From positions 434,001 through 498,000 of the forward strand of contig NZ_JAWXRD010000040.1 in the NCBI RefSeq assembly GCF_033843265.1: a DNA stretch of 64,000 nt, given 5' to 3'. The DNA comes from Scandinavium lactucae (lineage in GTDB: Bacteria > Pseudomonadota > Gammaproteobacteria > Enterobacterales > Enterobacteriaceae). Under the pieces are notes generated by a model that saw only the letters and a program-made list of their open reading frames with translations, ran no database searches and was not told where the DNA came from. The position numbers and the translations under genes were made by a program. Shown here in pieces: positions 18,404 to 25,600 of this stretch (position 1 is the stretch's first letter; each line of letters opens with the position of its first letter).

Positions 18404-18417
18404 TGGTAGCGGTCCCA
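18404..18417. promoter_or_regulatory. Candidate YcjW operator in the ycjM leader
   Basis: TGGTAGCGGTCCCA, an imperfect inverted repeat (5 of 7 arm positions) with the central CG typical of LacI-family operators. It begins 8 bp downstream of the -10 box, a position that would block transcription. The same 14-mer recurs at 8464-8477. Confidence 0.6.
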
Positions 18418-18425
18418 CGGATTGG

Positions 18426-18454
18426 AATCTACTCTCCGCAAAATGCGATGTCAA
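18426..18454 (-). promoter_or_regulatory. Promoter of the ycjM-ompG operon
   Basis: Minus strand: TTGACA (18454-18449), exactly 17 bases, TAGATT (18431-18426). The -35 box is a perfect consensus. Transcription should begin near 18420, at the edge of the operator. A weak CRP-like half site (TGTGA) lies further upstream at 18514-18518. Confidence 0.7.
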
Positions 18455-18595
18455 CGCGACGGACAGGGGAAAAAACGCAAAATGCGGGTCTGCGGCGGCT
18501 CTAATTCATTAAATGTGAGCTGCCGCAAATAAATGGAGGGGGAGAATGCAAAGAACGCAGGAGCGTGCAGTCAGGGGGAGCGCCCTCCCCGCCGG

Positions 18596-18817
18596 TCAGG
18601 AGAAATACTTGCGTGACATCCGGCTGGCCAGGCGGGCCAGTACCGGTTCGAGCGCGACCGCCAGCAGCATTTTCAGTGGGCGACGGGCGACGGATTTGAT
18701 AGCCCAACCGGCAACGCCCGCCGGGCCGTAACGCAGCGCGGTTAGCAATACCAGCTTACCGGCGATTTTCAGGCCGGGTTTCACTTTCTGCCCGGTGCGT
18801 TGCCATTTTGAGTTCAT
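18596..18817 (-). CDS. pspD: Phage shock protein PspD
   Basis: Small peripheral inner-membrane protein of the phage-shock operon, 73 aa, the E. coli length. The core KLVLLTALRYGPAGVAGWAI and the KSVARRPLK stretch are conserved. The ATG at 18817 is chosen from family length; longer upstream readings run into pspC. It is the last gene of pspABCD. No pspE follows, unlike in E. coli; only a weak GC hairpin (18575-18590) is seen downstream. Confidence 0.93.
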   Translation of the reverse strand: MNSKWQRTGQKVKPGLKIAGKLVLLTALRYGPAGVAGWAIKSVARRPLKMLLAVALEPVLARLASRMSRKYFS

Positions 18818-18833
18818 CAAATACCTCTCAGCG

Positions 18834-19193
18834 TTAAAGTTGGCGGAAACGGCTGCGCAGAGAAAAGGTGTCGGAGGTGACATAACGTTCCATCTCACGC
18901 AGACGCTGCTCACCGGCGGCGAGTTCGGCATCGACTGCGTTCAGCAGCTCGCCGCTGGACGGCGTTTTTTCGCCGTACATTTCGTTATCAGGGATCGGGT
19001 CGAGGGCGAAGGTCAAAATGATGTACGCCACCACCACGAAGAAAAACAGGCCAAAAATCATTGCCAGCACGGTAATCAGACGCACCAGTTTCACCGGAAC
19101 GTCGAGCCAGTGCGCAATACCAGCGCATACGCCCTTGACCATGCCCTGCTGCGGAATACGCCACAGCTTCTTACTAAAATCCAATGCTGCCAT
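18834..19193 (-). CDS. pspC: Phage shock protein PspC, inner-membrane sensor
   Basis: PspC-domain protein, 119 aa as in E. coli. An N-terminal amphipathic PspC domain (KGVCAGIAHWLDVPVKLVR) precedes one strong transmembrane segment at about 38-62 and a charged cytoplasmic tail. It works with PspB to sense inner-membrane stress and release PspF from PspA. Its ATG overlaps the pspB stop as TAATG. Confidence 0.96.
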   Translation of the reverse strand: MAALDFSKKLWRIPQQGMVKGVCAGIAHWLDVPVKLVRLITVLAMIFGLFFFVVVAYIILTFALDPIPDNEMYGEKTPSSGELLNAVDAELAAGEQRLREMERYVTSDTFSLRSRFRQL

Positions 19194-19414
19194 TATCGTT
19201 CTCTCCAGTTCGGATGTTCCGCGTCGAGAATATCTTCCAGCGCCTGAAGGCGTTCACGCATCCGTTTCGCCTCGTCCGTCAGTTGCGCAAGCCGCTGCTG
19301 CTCGCTCGACGACAGCTCTGCGCCGGAGCGGTTACTGTAGTGCAGCCACAACCAGACCGGCAGGACAAACAACACAAACAGCGTCAGCGGTATGGCAAGA
19401 AAAAGCGCGCTCAT
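19193..19414 (-). CDS. pspB: Phage shock protein PspB
   Basis: Small bitopic inner-membrane protein, 73 aa, with an N-terminal transmembrane helix (about 3-23) followed by a coiled-coil-like cytoplasmic region. Partner of PspC in stress sensing. It shares one base with the pspC start, so the two are coupled. Confidence 0.96.
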   Translation of the reverse strand: MSALFLAIPLTLFVLFVLPVWLWLHYSNRSGAELSSSEQQRLAQLTDEAKRMRERLQALEDILDAEHPNWRER

Positions 19415-19468
19415 AAGGTCTCCTTACAGATGATGAGCGGCGGTGCCAACAGCACCGCCTGAACGTTA

Positions 19469-20137
19469 TTATTGATTATCCTGTTTCATTTTGGCGCGCA
19501 GTTCAGCGATTTGTGCGCTGATATCGTCATCCGCTTTCAGTTCAGCAAACTGCTGGTCCAGCGATTTCTGTTTACCGAAACCGTGGCTCTCCGCCTCGGC
19601 TTCCATCTGATCGATACGCCGCTCAAAAGATTCGAAACGCGCCATCGCTTCATCAATTTTTCCGCTGTCGAGTTGGCGACGCACATCACGGGACGAGTTC
19701 GCCGCCTGATGACGCAGGGTCAACGCCTGCTGACGAGCGCGGGTTTCGCTGAGTTTATTTTCCAGCTCGCCGATCTCTTTTTTCATCCGGGTCAGGGTTT
19801 CATCGACCAAAGTGACTTCGTGTTCCAGCGTACCGATCATCTCGGTCAGCTTCTGTTTTTCAATCAGCGCGGCACGCGCCAGATCTTCTTTCTCTTTACG
19901 CAGCGCCAGCTCGGCTTTGTCCTGCCATTCGGTCTGTTGCGCGTTAGCCTGTTCAATGCGACGGGTGAGCTGTTTCTTTTCGGCCAGCGCACGGGCAGAG
20001 GTAGAACGCACTTCCACCAGGGTGTCTTCCATTTCCTGAATCATCAGGCGGACCAGTTTTTGCGGATCTTCAGCCTTCTCCAGCAGTGTGTTGATGTTGG
20101 CGTTCACGATATCGGCAAAACGAGAAAAAATACCCAT
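19469..20137 (-). CDS. pspA: Phage shock protein PspA
   Basis: PspA/IM30 (ESCRT-III-like) protein, 222 aa as in E. coli, almost entirely coiled-coil. An amphipathic N-terminal helix (MGIFSRFADIVNANINTLL) binds membranes. In unstressed cells it inhibits PspF; under stress it moves to the membrane and protects the proton-motive force. It is the first gene of the operon and is driven by the sigma-54 promoter at 20194-20212. Confidence 0.97.
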   Translation of the reverse strand: MGIFSRFADIVNANINTLLEKAEDPQKLVRLMIQEMEDTLVEVRSTSARALAEKKQLTRRIEQANAQQTEWQDKAELALRKEKEDLARAALIEKQKLTEMIGTLEHEVTLVDETLTRMKKEIGELENKLSETRARQQALTLRHQAANSSRDVRRQLDSGKIDEAMARFESFERRIDQMEAEAESHGFGKQKSLDQQFAELKADDDISAQIAELRAKMKQDNQ

Positions 20138-20193
20138 AATTCAAATCCTCATACGGTCAGTTCTGTTATCGGGCGTTGCCCTGCTAATGAGAT

Positions 20194-20212
20194 AATACAA
20201 ATGGCGTGCCAA
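20194..20212 (-). promoter_or_regulatory. Sigma-54 promoter of pspA
   Basis: Minus strand TTGGCACGCCATTTGTATT, with TGGCACG at -24 and TTGT at -12, matching the E. coli pspA promoter. An AATCAA-type IHF candidate lies just upstream around 20218-20230. PspF enhancer sites are expected between there and 20310 but have no motif I can fix by eye. Confidence 0.85.
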
Positions 20213-20243
20213 CTTTTTATCTTATTGATTTCACTCGTTCTGA

Positions 20244-20272
20244 TTGAATTTTACTCGTCTGACGGCTACAGT
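20244..20272 (+). promoter_or_regulatory. Candidate pspF promoter
   Basis: TTGAAT, 17 bases, TACAGT on the plus strand, 38 bp upstream of pspF. It overlaps the region where PspF enhancer sites for pspA are expected, which would give autorepression as in E. coli. Confidence 0.5.
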
Positions 20273-20310
20273 AGGATGGCGAATTACACCAACTAGTGGC
20301 GAATTTCATC

Positions 20311-21279
20311 ATGGCGGAATACAAGGACAATTTGCTCGGGGAAGCCAACAGCTTCATCGAGGTACTGGAACAAGTTTCACGACTCGCACCGCTCGATAAA
20401 CCGGTGCTGGTGATCGGCGAACGCGGCACCGGCAAAGAGCTTATCGCCAACCGTCTGCACTTTCTCTCCTCGCGCTGGCAAGGGCCGTTTATCTCACTGA
20501 ACTGCGCGGCGCTGAATGAAAACCTGCTCGATTCCGAACTGTTCGGTCACGAAGCGGGCGCATTTACCGGGGCGCAAAAGCGCCATCCGGGACGCTTCGA
20601 ACGCGCGGACGGCGGGACGTTGTTTCTTGACGAGCTGGCCACCGCGCCGATGCTGGTACAGGAAAAACTGCTAAGAGTGATTGAATATGGCGAACTGGAA
20701 CGCGTCGGTGGCAGCCAGCCGTTGCAGGTCAACGTGCGTCTGGTGTGCGCCACCAATGCCGATTTACCGCAAATGGTCAGTGACGGCACTTTCCGCGCCG
20801 ACCTTCTCGACCGTCTGGCGTTTGACGTGGTGCAGCTCCCGCCCCTGCGTGAACGCCAGAGTGACATCATGTTGATGGCGGAACACTTCGCCATTCAGAT
20901 GTGCCGCGAACTGAACCTGCCGCTGTTCCCGGGCTTTACCGACCACGCCCGCCACACCCTGCTCGGCTACGGCTGGCCGGGTAATATTCGTGAACTGAAA
21001 AATGTGGTGGAACGCTCGGTGTATCGGCATGCCAGTATCGACGAGCCACTGGATACGATCATCCTCGACCCGTTCCAGCGGCCGGTTGCTGTGCAGGAAC
21101 AGGTCGAAAAAAGCGCCCTTGCGCTGCCGCTGGACTTACGTGAGTTCCAGCAACAGCAAGAAAAAGACCTGCTACAACAGGCGCTACAGCAGGCCAGATT
21201 TAATCAGAAAAAAGCGGCTGAACTGTTAGGTTTAACTTATCACCAACTGCGTGCGTTGTTGAAAAAGCATCAGCTCTGA
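20311..21279 (+). CDS. pspF: Phage shock operon activator PspF
   Basis: Sigma-54 enhancer-binding AAA+ activator without a receiver domain, 322 aa. Walker A GERGTGKE is at 36-43, the sigma-54 contact loop GAFTGA at 83-88, Walker B GGTLFLDE at 101-108, and a C-terminal Fis-type HTH ends in ALLKKHQL. The start at MAEYKDN follows E. coli; an in-frame codon at 20296 would add five residues. It is divergent from pspA. Its last codons are repeated about 1.5 kb downstream (22798-22815), marking the edge of an inserted AT-rich patch. Confidence 0.96.
   Translation: MAEYKDNLLGEANSFIEVLEQVSRLAPLDKPVLVIGERGTGKELIANRLHFLSSRWQGPFISLNCAALNENLLDSELFGHEAGAFTGAQKRHPGRFERADGGTLFLDELATAPMLVQEKLLRVIEYGELERVGGSQPLQVNVRLVCATNADLPQMVSDGTFRADLLDRLAFDVVQLPPLRERQSDIMLMAEHFAIQMCRELNLPLFPGFTDHARHTLLGYGWPGNIRELKNVVERSVYRHASIDEPLDTIILDPFQRPVAVQEQVEKSALALPLDLREFQQQQEKDLLQQALQQARFNQKKAAELLGLTYHQLRALLKKHQL
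21262..21279 (+). repeat. Direct repeat, copy 1, at the pspF 3' end
   Basis: AAAAAGCATCAGCTCTGA, encoding the last codons and stop of pspF. It is identical to 22798-22815. Confidence 0.8.
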
Positions 21280-21518
21280 CGCTTATTTCTATCGTGATTT
21301 CATTATTGCCCTGGTTAAAAAGGAGCATTACCCCAGCTATGCTCAGCATAAAATGCTTTCTAGGGATTACATCTAGTATATTCAATCAAGACATTTGTAC
21401 GTTGAATTAATTAAAGGGTTACATATAAAATACAAATAATATAATACAGTTTAAATTCTGGATTTAAAACAATATCGTATGTAATGTACTCCACAACAAC
21501 TTATTTGGGGAGATTGAC

Positions 21519-21581
21519 ATGGCTAACATAATATATGCTACATTTTATGATGACGGTTATAAATTCGATGAAAGCGAATAG
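21519..21581 (+). CDS. Possible 20-aa small protein
   Basis: ATG with a strong GGGGAG ribosome-binding site eight bases upstream reads MANIIYATFYDDGYKFDESE and then TAG. I do not recognise it. The strong start suggests real translation, but it could be the surviving N-terminus of a truncated gene in the AT-rich patch. Confidence 0.3.
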   Translation: MANIIYATFYDDGYKFDESE

Positions 21582-22039
21582 TCGATATATAGAATAAAGA
21601 TATCAATTGAGCAAAGTTGAGAAGTTTTTATCTGTTGTTTACAAGCTAGGGTGGGGTAATCATGTAAAAAAAACATTTTCACCCTTAGCTTAATTAACTT
21701 TAAGGTGGTTGCCATTTTTATTTTTTTAACAATACTATTTCTAATTACCACTCCTATTATTATAAACATACTAATAACGAACATTGCAAACGTACCTTTT
21801 GTTAATCCATGTATGTATAACATTGCACTAACATTAATCAACCCCATAAAAGTCACCAGAAAAAAAGCACTACTTACAGCATCTGCAATCACGAGGATGT
21901 AATTTTCAAATGTTTCATCAACCGCAACTATAGCGCCCCTCCCATATACCTCACGTATAGCCTGGACATATGAGTTTTTCATCTCCAATAACTCTCTATG
22001 TGAAAAGCAATTGGTTAATATTAATTCTTTCGCTTTCAT
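21557..22039 (-). CDS. Small membrane protein of unknown function
   Basis: I do not recognise this 160-aa product. A soluble, charged N-terminus (about 1-45) is followed by two or three hydrophobic stretches at about 48-95 (ILVIADAVSSAFFLVTF and FAMFVISMFIIIGVVI). A lysine-rich segment KKIKMATTLKLIKLRVK and a hydrophobic tail end the protein. The ATG at 22039 has GGAA at a suitable distance; an ATG at 22051 would add MEFK. Base composition is AT-rich like the patch around it. It lies directly after a broken reading frame on the same strand. Confidence 0.5.
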   Translation of the reverse strand: MKAKELILTNCFSHRELLEMKNSYVQAIREVYGRGAIVAVDETFENYILVIADAVSSAFFLVTFMGLINVSAMLYIHGLTKGTFAMFVISMFIIIGVVIRNSIVKKIKMATTLKLIKLRVKMFFLHDYPTLACKQQIKTSQLCSIDIFILYIDYSLSSNL

Positions 22040-22052
22040 TTTAAATTCCATG

Positions 22053-22229
22053 TTAGTAACATCGCAACCTCGCTAGCTGAACGTCAAGATTGCCACCCGT
22101 GAATTCGACCTTAAGTATATCATCTTAAACCCCACCGTAGTTGAATATTATGACATGCACAATTTCTAGCTTTCCCTCTTCTATAAACTTAGATATCTCT
22201 GTATTTGTATGTACCGAGGGTTTTGACAT
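22053..22229 (-). pseudogene. Possible degraded small gene with an internal stop
   Basis: One minus-strand frame reads MSKPSVHTNTEISKFIEEGK and on to NYGGV, then TAA, then continues in the same frame as DDILKVEFTGGNLDVQLARL to a second stop. The protein-like composition on both sides of the single stop suggests a nonsense-mutated gene of at least 58 codons. No ribosome-binding site is seen at the ATG, so the start may also be lost. Function unknown. Confidence 0.3.
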
Positions 22230-22376
22230 TATCACTTAAGAACATTGCGCTCTACAAAAGTCGTTTCCCAATAGTCCAGCGCCTATACATAACTCAGGTC
22301 AATACATCAAGAGAATGCCTTTAGTAGAATCCAGTTCGGATTCAAGTAAGTTTTTGCAATACACAAAGGCATAAGA

Positions 22377-22746
22377 ATGAAACCTATCTCTGCGACAATA
22401 ATCGTCACTTTATTAACGGGATGTGCGTCATCAACGAATGACCTCATGTATAAGAATTGCAGAGAGGGGGGAGCGTCTGTTGAAGAATGCAACGCTCGCA
22501 TATCTACATATGACTCATCATCTGAGACACATACAGATTGGGGGCGATATTGGCACAAAAGTAATAACAGGAGCCGCTGTGGCAGCTTTCGTAGTCGGTG
22601 AAGCCATAGCAGGTTCAAATGGAGCAGGTGCAACGCAGAATACTTACACAGGGAATTGCGAATACTCCTGTGATACCGCCGCTGACGGCTCATCCTGTGG
22701 AGCGCGATCTGCTGAAGCAAGATCCGGTGGTTACGAACCTTATTAG
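22377..22746 (+). pseudogene. Frameshifted small lipoprotein gene
   Basis: The first frame begins MKPISATIIVTLLTGCASS, a lipoprotein signal with lipobox LTGC, and runs to TDWG. At a G5 tract (22550-22554) the sense continues one base later, as GDIGTKVITGAAVAAFVVGE and on to SGGYEPY, then TAG. Removing one G gives a continuous 122-aa lipoprotein with a glycine/alanine-rich hydrophobic centre and a cysteine-rich tail. I do not recognise the family. It may be a true frameshift, a phase-variable tract or a sequencing error. Confidence 0.55.
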
Positions 22747-22797
22747 CCATCAAAACGAAACAAGTACTGGCACTTTGATGTCTGCGTCGCACTGCTA

Positions 22798-22815
22798 AAA
22801 AAGCATCAGCTCTGA
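22798..22815 (+). repeat. Direct repeat, copy 2, pspF-like 3' end remnant
   Basis: AAAAAGCATCAGCTCTGA, identical to 21262-21279. The preceding codons GCA CTG CTA encode Ala-Leu-Leu like the pspF codons GCG TTG TTG, so the coding similarity extends over ALLKKHQL with only synonymous changes. Confidence 0.75.
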
Positions 22816-22836
22816 TCCCGCCATCGCCCAGCGGCG

Positions 22837-24231
22837 CTACGCTTGCGCGGGCCGACTTAAAAGCACTGCACTTGCCAGCATTGACCCGACGCACAACGCG
22901 CTGTTAAACAACAGTGCGTACTGGGCCGCACTTGCCATGCCGAAGGGTAAAAATATGGCATACAGTGATGCGGTGACCGCAATGCCCATCGCCCCACCCA
23001 GTGAGCTGCCCATTTTGTAGATGCCGGATGCCACGCCCACTTTCTCCTCTGGTGCGTTAACCACGGCGGTGTCGGTGGACGGCGTAGCGTAGCAGCCCAG
23101 CCCAAGTCCCAATAGGATATTGCTGAAGAATACGACCCCGATATAAATCTCTTTCTCAAGGAAGGTACAGGAGATCAGCGCCACGCCAATCCCGGCGATA
23201 ATCGGCCCGGTCATCATTGGCAAACGCGCTCCGTAGCGCTGGAGCAGTTTTTCACCAACGCGAATCATCACCAGCACCGTCACCAGATATCCCATCGTCA
23301 TCATCCCGGTTTGCAGGGCGGAGAGATGATGCCCCTGCTGGAGCCAGATACTGGTGATCATCAGCGTGCCGATACAGCCATTGAGCATGAAATTCGACAA
23401 CACCGCCCCGCTGTAGGCGCGATTTTTGAACAATGCGAAATCAATCAGCGCCTCGTCACCTTTGCGTAATCCCGAGCGAACAAACCACGTCGTCGCCAGT
23501 ACCGCGCCGCACAACATGGTGAGTGACAAACCGCTGATCCAGCCCCAGCTGTGCCCTTTGCTGATAAACAGATTGAGCATCACCAGCGCACTCACGAAGC
23601 TGAGCAAGCCGCTAAGATCCAGTTTTCGATTCTGGGCGCTTTCACTGCGGCTTTCCGGCGTACCGCGAATGAGCAGCAATGACACCAGCGCGGCCAGCAT
23701 CGAGAAAACGAAAATCCAGCGCCAGCCCAGGCCGGTGGCGATCGCCCCACCGACGAAAGAGCACAGGCCGCTGCCGCCCCAGGAACCAATCACCCAGAAG
23801 CTGATCGCCCGCTGACGCGCCTTCCCTTCGTACCAGGTTTTGATCAGCGCCAGCGTCGCGGGCATGATGCATGCCGCCGACAGCCCCTGAATCACCCTGC
23901 CCGCCAGGAACAACACCGGGCCGTGCGACAACACCAGCAACGCGCTGCCGATAATGCTCAGCACCAGGCCAATCAGCGTCAGGCGCACGCGGCCAAACTT
24001 ATCCGCCAGCCCGCCGCTCGCCACCACAAAACAACCGCTGAATAAAGCGCTGAGGCTAACCGCCAGGGTCAGCGTCTCTAGCGAAATATCAAGGCTATTT
24101 TTCATCGCCGGAACTACGTTGATAACCGACTGTGCAAACAGCCAAAAAGTTAAAACGCTAAGAACAATGCCCGCCAGCAGTCGGTCATTACCGGCAAACG
24201 GACGGGTTTCTGTCAGGGGAACGGTACTCAT
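22837..24231 (-). CDS. MFS transporter, DHA2-like, 14 membrane spans
   Basis: Major facilitator of 464 aa with about 14 hydrophobic segments, as in the drug:H+ antiporter-2 group. The loop motif GGLADKFGRVRL after segment 2 fits MFS motif A, and segment 5 has a WRWIFVFSM stretch. The substrate cannot be read from the sequence. It ends 27 bp downstream of the M20 amidohydrolase, so the two probably form an operon, perhaps for uptake of an N-acyl or peptide-like compound that the hydrolase cleaves; efflux is equally possible. Confidence 0.8.
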   Translation of the reverse strand: MSTVPLTETRPFAGNDRLLAGIVLSVLTFWLFAQSVINVVPAMKNSLDISLETLTLAVSLSALFSGCFVVASGGLADKFGRVRLTLIGLVLSIIGSALLVLSHGPVLFLAGRVIQGLSAACIMPATLALIKTWYEGKARQRAISFWVIGSWGGSGLCSFVGGAIATGLGWRWIFVFSMLAALVSLLLIRGTPESRSESAQNRKLDLSGLLSFVSALVMLNLFISKGHSWGWISGLSLTMLCGAVLATTWFVRSGLRKGDEALIDFALFKNRAYSGAVLSNFMLNGCIGTLMITSIWLQQGHHLSALQTGMMTMGYLVTVLVMIRVGEKLLQRYGARLPMMTGPIIAGIGVALISCTFLEKEIYIGVVFFSNILLGLGLGCYATPSTDTAVVNAPEEKVGVASGIYKMGSSLGGAMGIAVTASLYAIFLPFGMASAAQYALLFNSALCVGSMLASAVLLSRPAQA

Positions 24232-24258
24232 CGGGCGGCCCTCCTTCGTGGTGATTCA

Positions 24259-25428
24259 TCAACGCAGATAGTGTTCGGTCAGCCCGCTCCACAATGCCGC
24301 GCCGGTGATGAGGATCTTGTCGTTGAAGTCGTAACCGGGGTTATGCACCATACAGCGATCCGGCTCGTCGCCCGCGCCGATCGTGAAATAACAGCCGTTC
24401 GGGTTCTTTTCGAGCATGAAGGCGAAATCTTCGCTGCCCATGAATGAACCGATGGTCACCACCTGATCCTGACCAAACAAATCGCACGCCACGCTGCGCA
24501 CCATTTCGTTCGCCGCCGGGTCGTTTTTCAGTACCGGGCTACCATTGACGTGAGTGATGGATGCGGTGGCGTTAAAGCTTTCTGCCTGGGCAATGGCAAT
24601 ATCATGAATGCGTTGCAAAACCGTCTGGCGCACTTTTTCGCTGAGCGTGCGCACGGTGAGTTTCATCAGCACTTTTTCATTGATGATGTTTGGGGCGTGA
24701 CCCGCCTGAATGCTGCCGACGGTGACGACCGCAGGCTCGAACGGAGTGATATTGCGCGAGACAATCGACTGCAACGCAATCGTGATATGACAGGCAACCA
24801 GCGTGGCATCCACGGTATGTTCCGGTACCGCGCCATGACCGCCGACGCCGTTGACCTCAATGTGCAGCGTATCGGACGAGGCCATCATCGCGCCATCGTG
24901 CAGGCCGATTTTGCCCAGTTTCTGTGAGGGCATATTGTGCAGGCCGAAGATGTGGTCGCAAGGGAATTGGTCGAACAGACCGTCTTCCACCATCACCCGG
25001 CCACCGTACAACAGTTCCTCGGCTGGCTGGAAAATCAGATTCAGCGTGCCGCTAAAATTGCGCGTGCGGGCCAGATATTCCGCGGCGTACAGCAGCGTGG
25101 TGGTATGGCCGTCATGTCCACAGCCGTGGAATTTACCGTCGGTTTTACTGGCCCACTCTTTGCCGCTGTTCTCCTGCATCGGTAAGGCATCCATATCGGC
25201 GCGGATCCCTAACCGCTTACTGCCATTCCCCACTTTCAGCGAGCCAACCACCCCGGTTCCCGCCAGCCCACGATGCACTTCATAACCCCATTTAGTCAGC
25301 AAACGCGCCACCTGCTCGCTGGTTTGATGTTCCTCAAAGCCAATTTCCGGGTGCTGATGAAAGTGACGACGTAGCTCGGTGAACTGCTCTTCAGTGCCCT
25401 GCAATGCTTCAACAATTGGATGTGTCAT
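24259..25428 (-). CDS. M20-family amidohydrolase (hippurate/N-acyl amino acid hydrolase type)
   Basis: Metal-dependent amidohydrolase of the M20D/HipO group, 389 aa. Metal-site motifs are visible: HGCGHDGH at 101-108, QPAEE at 134-138, a conserved GLHN, and a C-terminal GSEDFAFM. ADMDALP (78-83) fits the family. The dimerisation (lid) domain is about 180-290. It probably removes acyl groups from amino acids or related amides in the cytoplasm. It is divergent from the AraC-type regulator at 25601, which is the likely controller. Confidence 0.85.
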   Translation of the reverse strand: MTHPIVEALQGTEEQFTELRRHFHQHPEIGFEEHQTSEQVARLLTKWGYEVHRGLAGTGVVGSLKVGNGSKRLGIRADMDALPMQENSGKEWASKTDGKFHGCGHDGHTTTLLYAAEYLARTRNFSGTLNLIFQPAEELLYGGRVMVEDGLFDQFPCDHIFGLHNMPSQKLGKIGLHDGAMMASSDTLHIEVNGVGGHGAVPEHTVDATLVACHITIALQSIVSRNITPFEPAVVTVGSIQAGHAPNIINEKVLMKLTVRTLSEKVRQTVLQRIHDIAIAQAESFNATASITHVNGSPVLKNDPAANEMVRSVACDLFGQDQVVTIGSFMGSEDFAFMLEKNPNGCYFTIGAGDEPDRCMVHNPGYDFNDKILITGAALWSGLTEHYLR

Positions 25429-25600
25429 TTTTGTTATCCCTTTATTGCTTCACAGTGATAATGTCGAGTTTATGCCGCCGCTTTGACGGAAAAGTGCATT
25501 TTTTTGTTGTGAAGTGACGCATTCCTGAAGACTGTTTTTCATACAATTCAGTTATGACAAAAAACAGCAGGAGATTATTTGTCTTACTGTGAGGTGAATC

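Larger units (their letters stand above)
21280..22815. other. AT-rich inserted patch at the pspF 3' end
   Basis: This stretch is visibly richer in A+T than its flanks. It carries only poorly known small genes: a 20-codon reading frame, a membrane protein, a broken reading frame and a frameshifted lipoprotein gene. It ends in a second, slightly diverged copy of the pspF terminal codons. In E. coli the puu genes occupy the pspF-sapA interval. No integrase, transposase or tRNA is seen. It looks like horizontally acquired DNA that joined at, and rebuilt, the pspF end. Confidence 0.6.

Noticed and set aside
18392..18454. N-terminal extension of ycjM from a TTG at 18454
   Set aside because: The TTG is the -35 box of the operon promoter and the family N-terminus begins near the GTG at 18391.
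18575..18590. GGGGAG / CTCCCC hairpin after pspD as a strong terminator
   Set aside because: The stem is good but the minus-strand sequence after it is not U-rich, so it is mentioned only within the pspD entry.
22230..22376. Possible RNA gene or promoter in the AT-rich gap
   Set aside because: No stable stem, promoter pair or terminator stands out beyond what AT-rich sequence gives by chance.
22307..22894. 195-codon open frame on the minus strand
   Set aside because: It runs antisense across the frameshifted lipoprotein gene and into the end of the MFS gene in another frame; no domain recognised.
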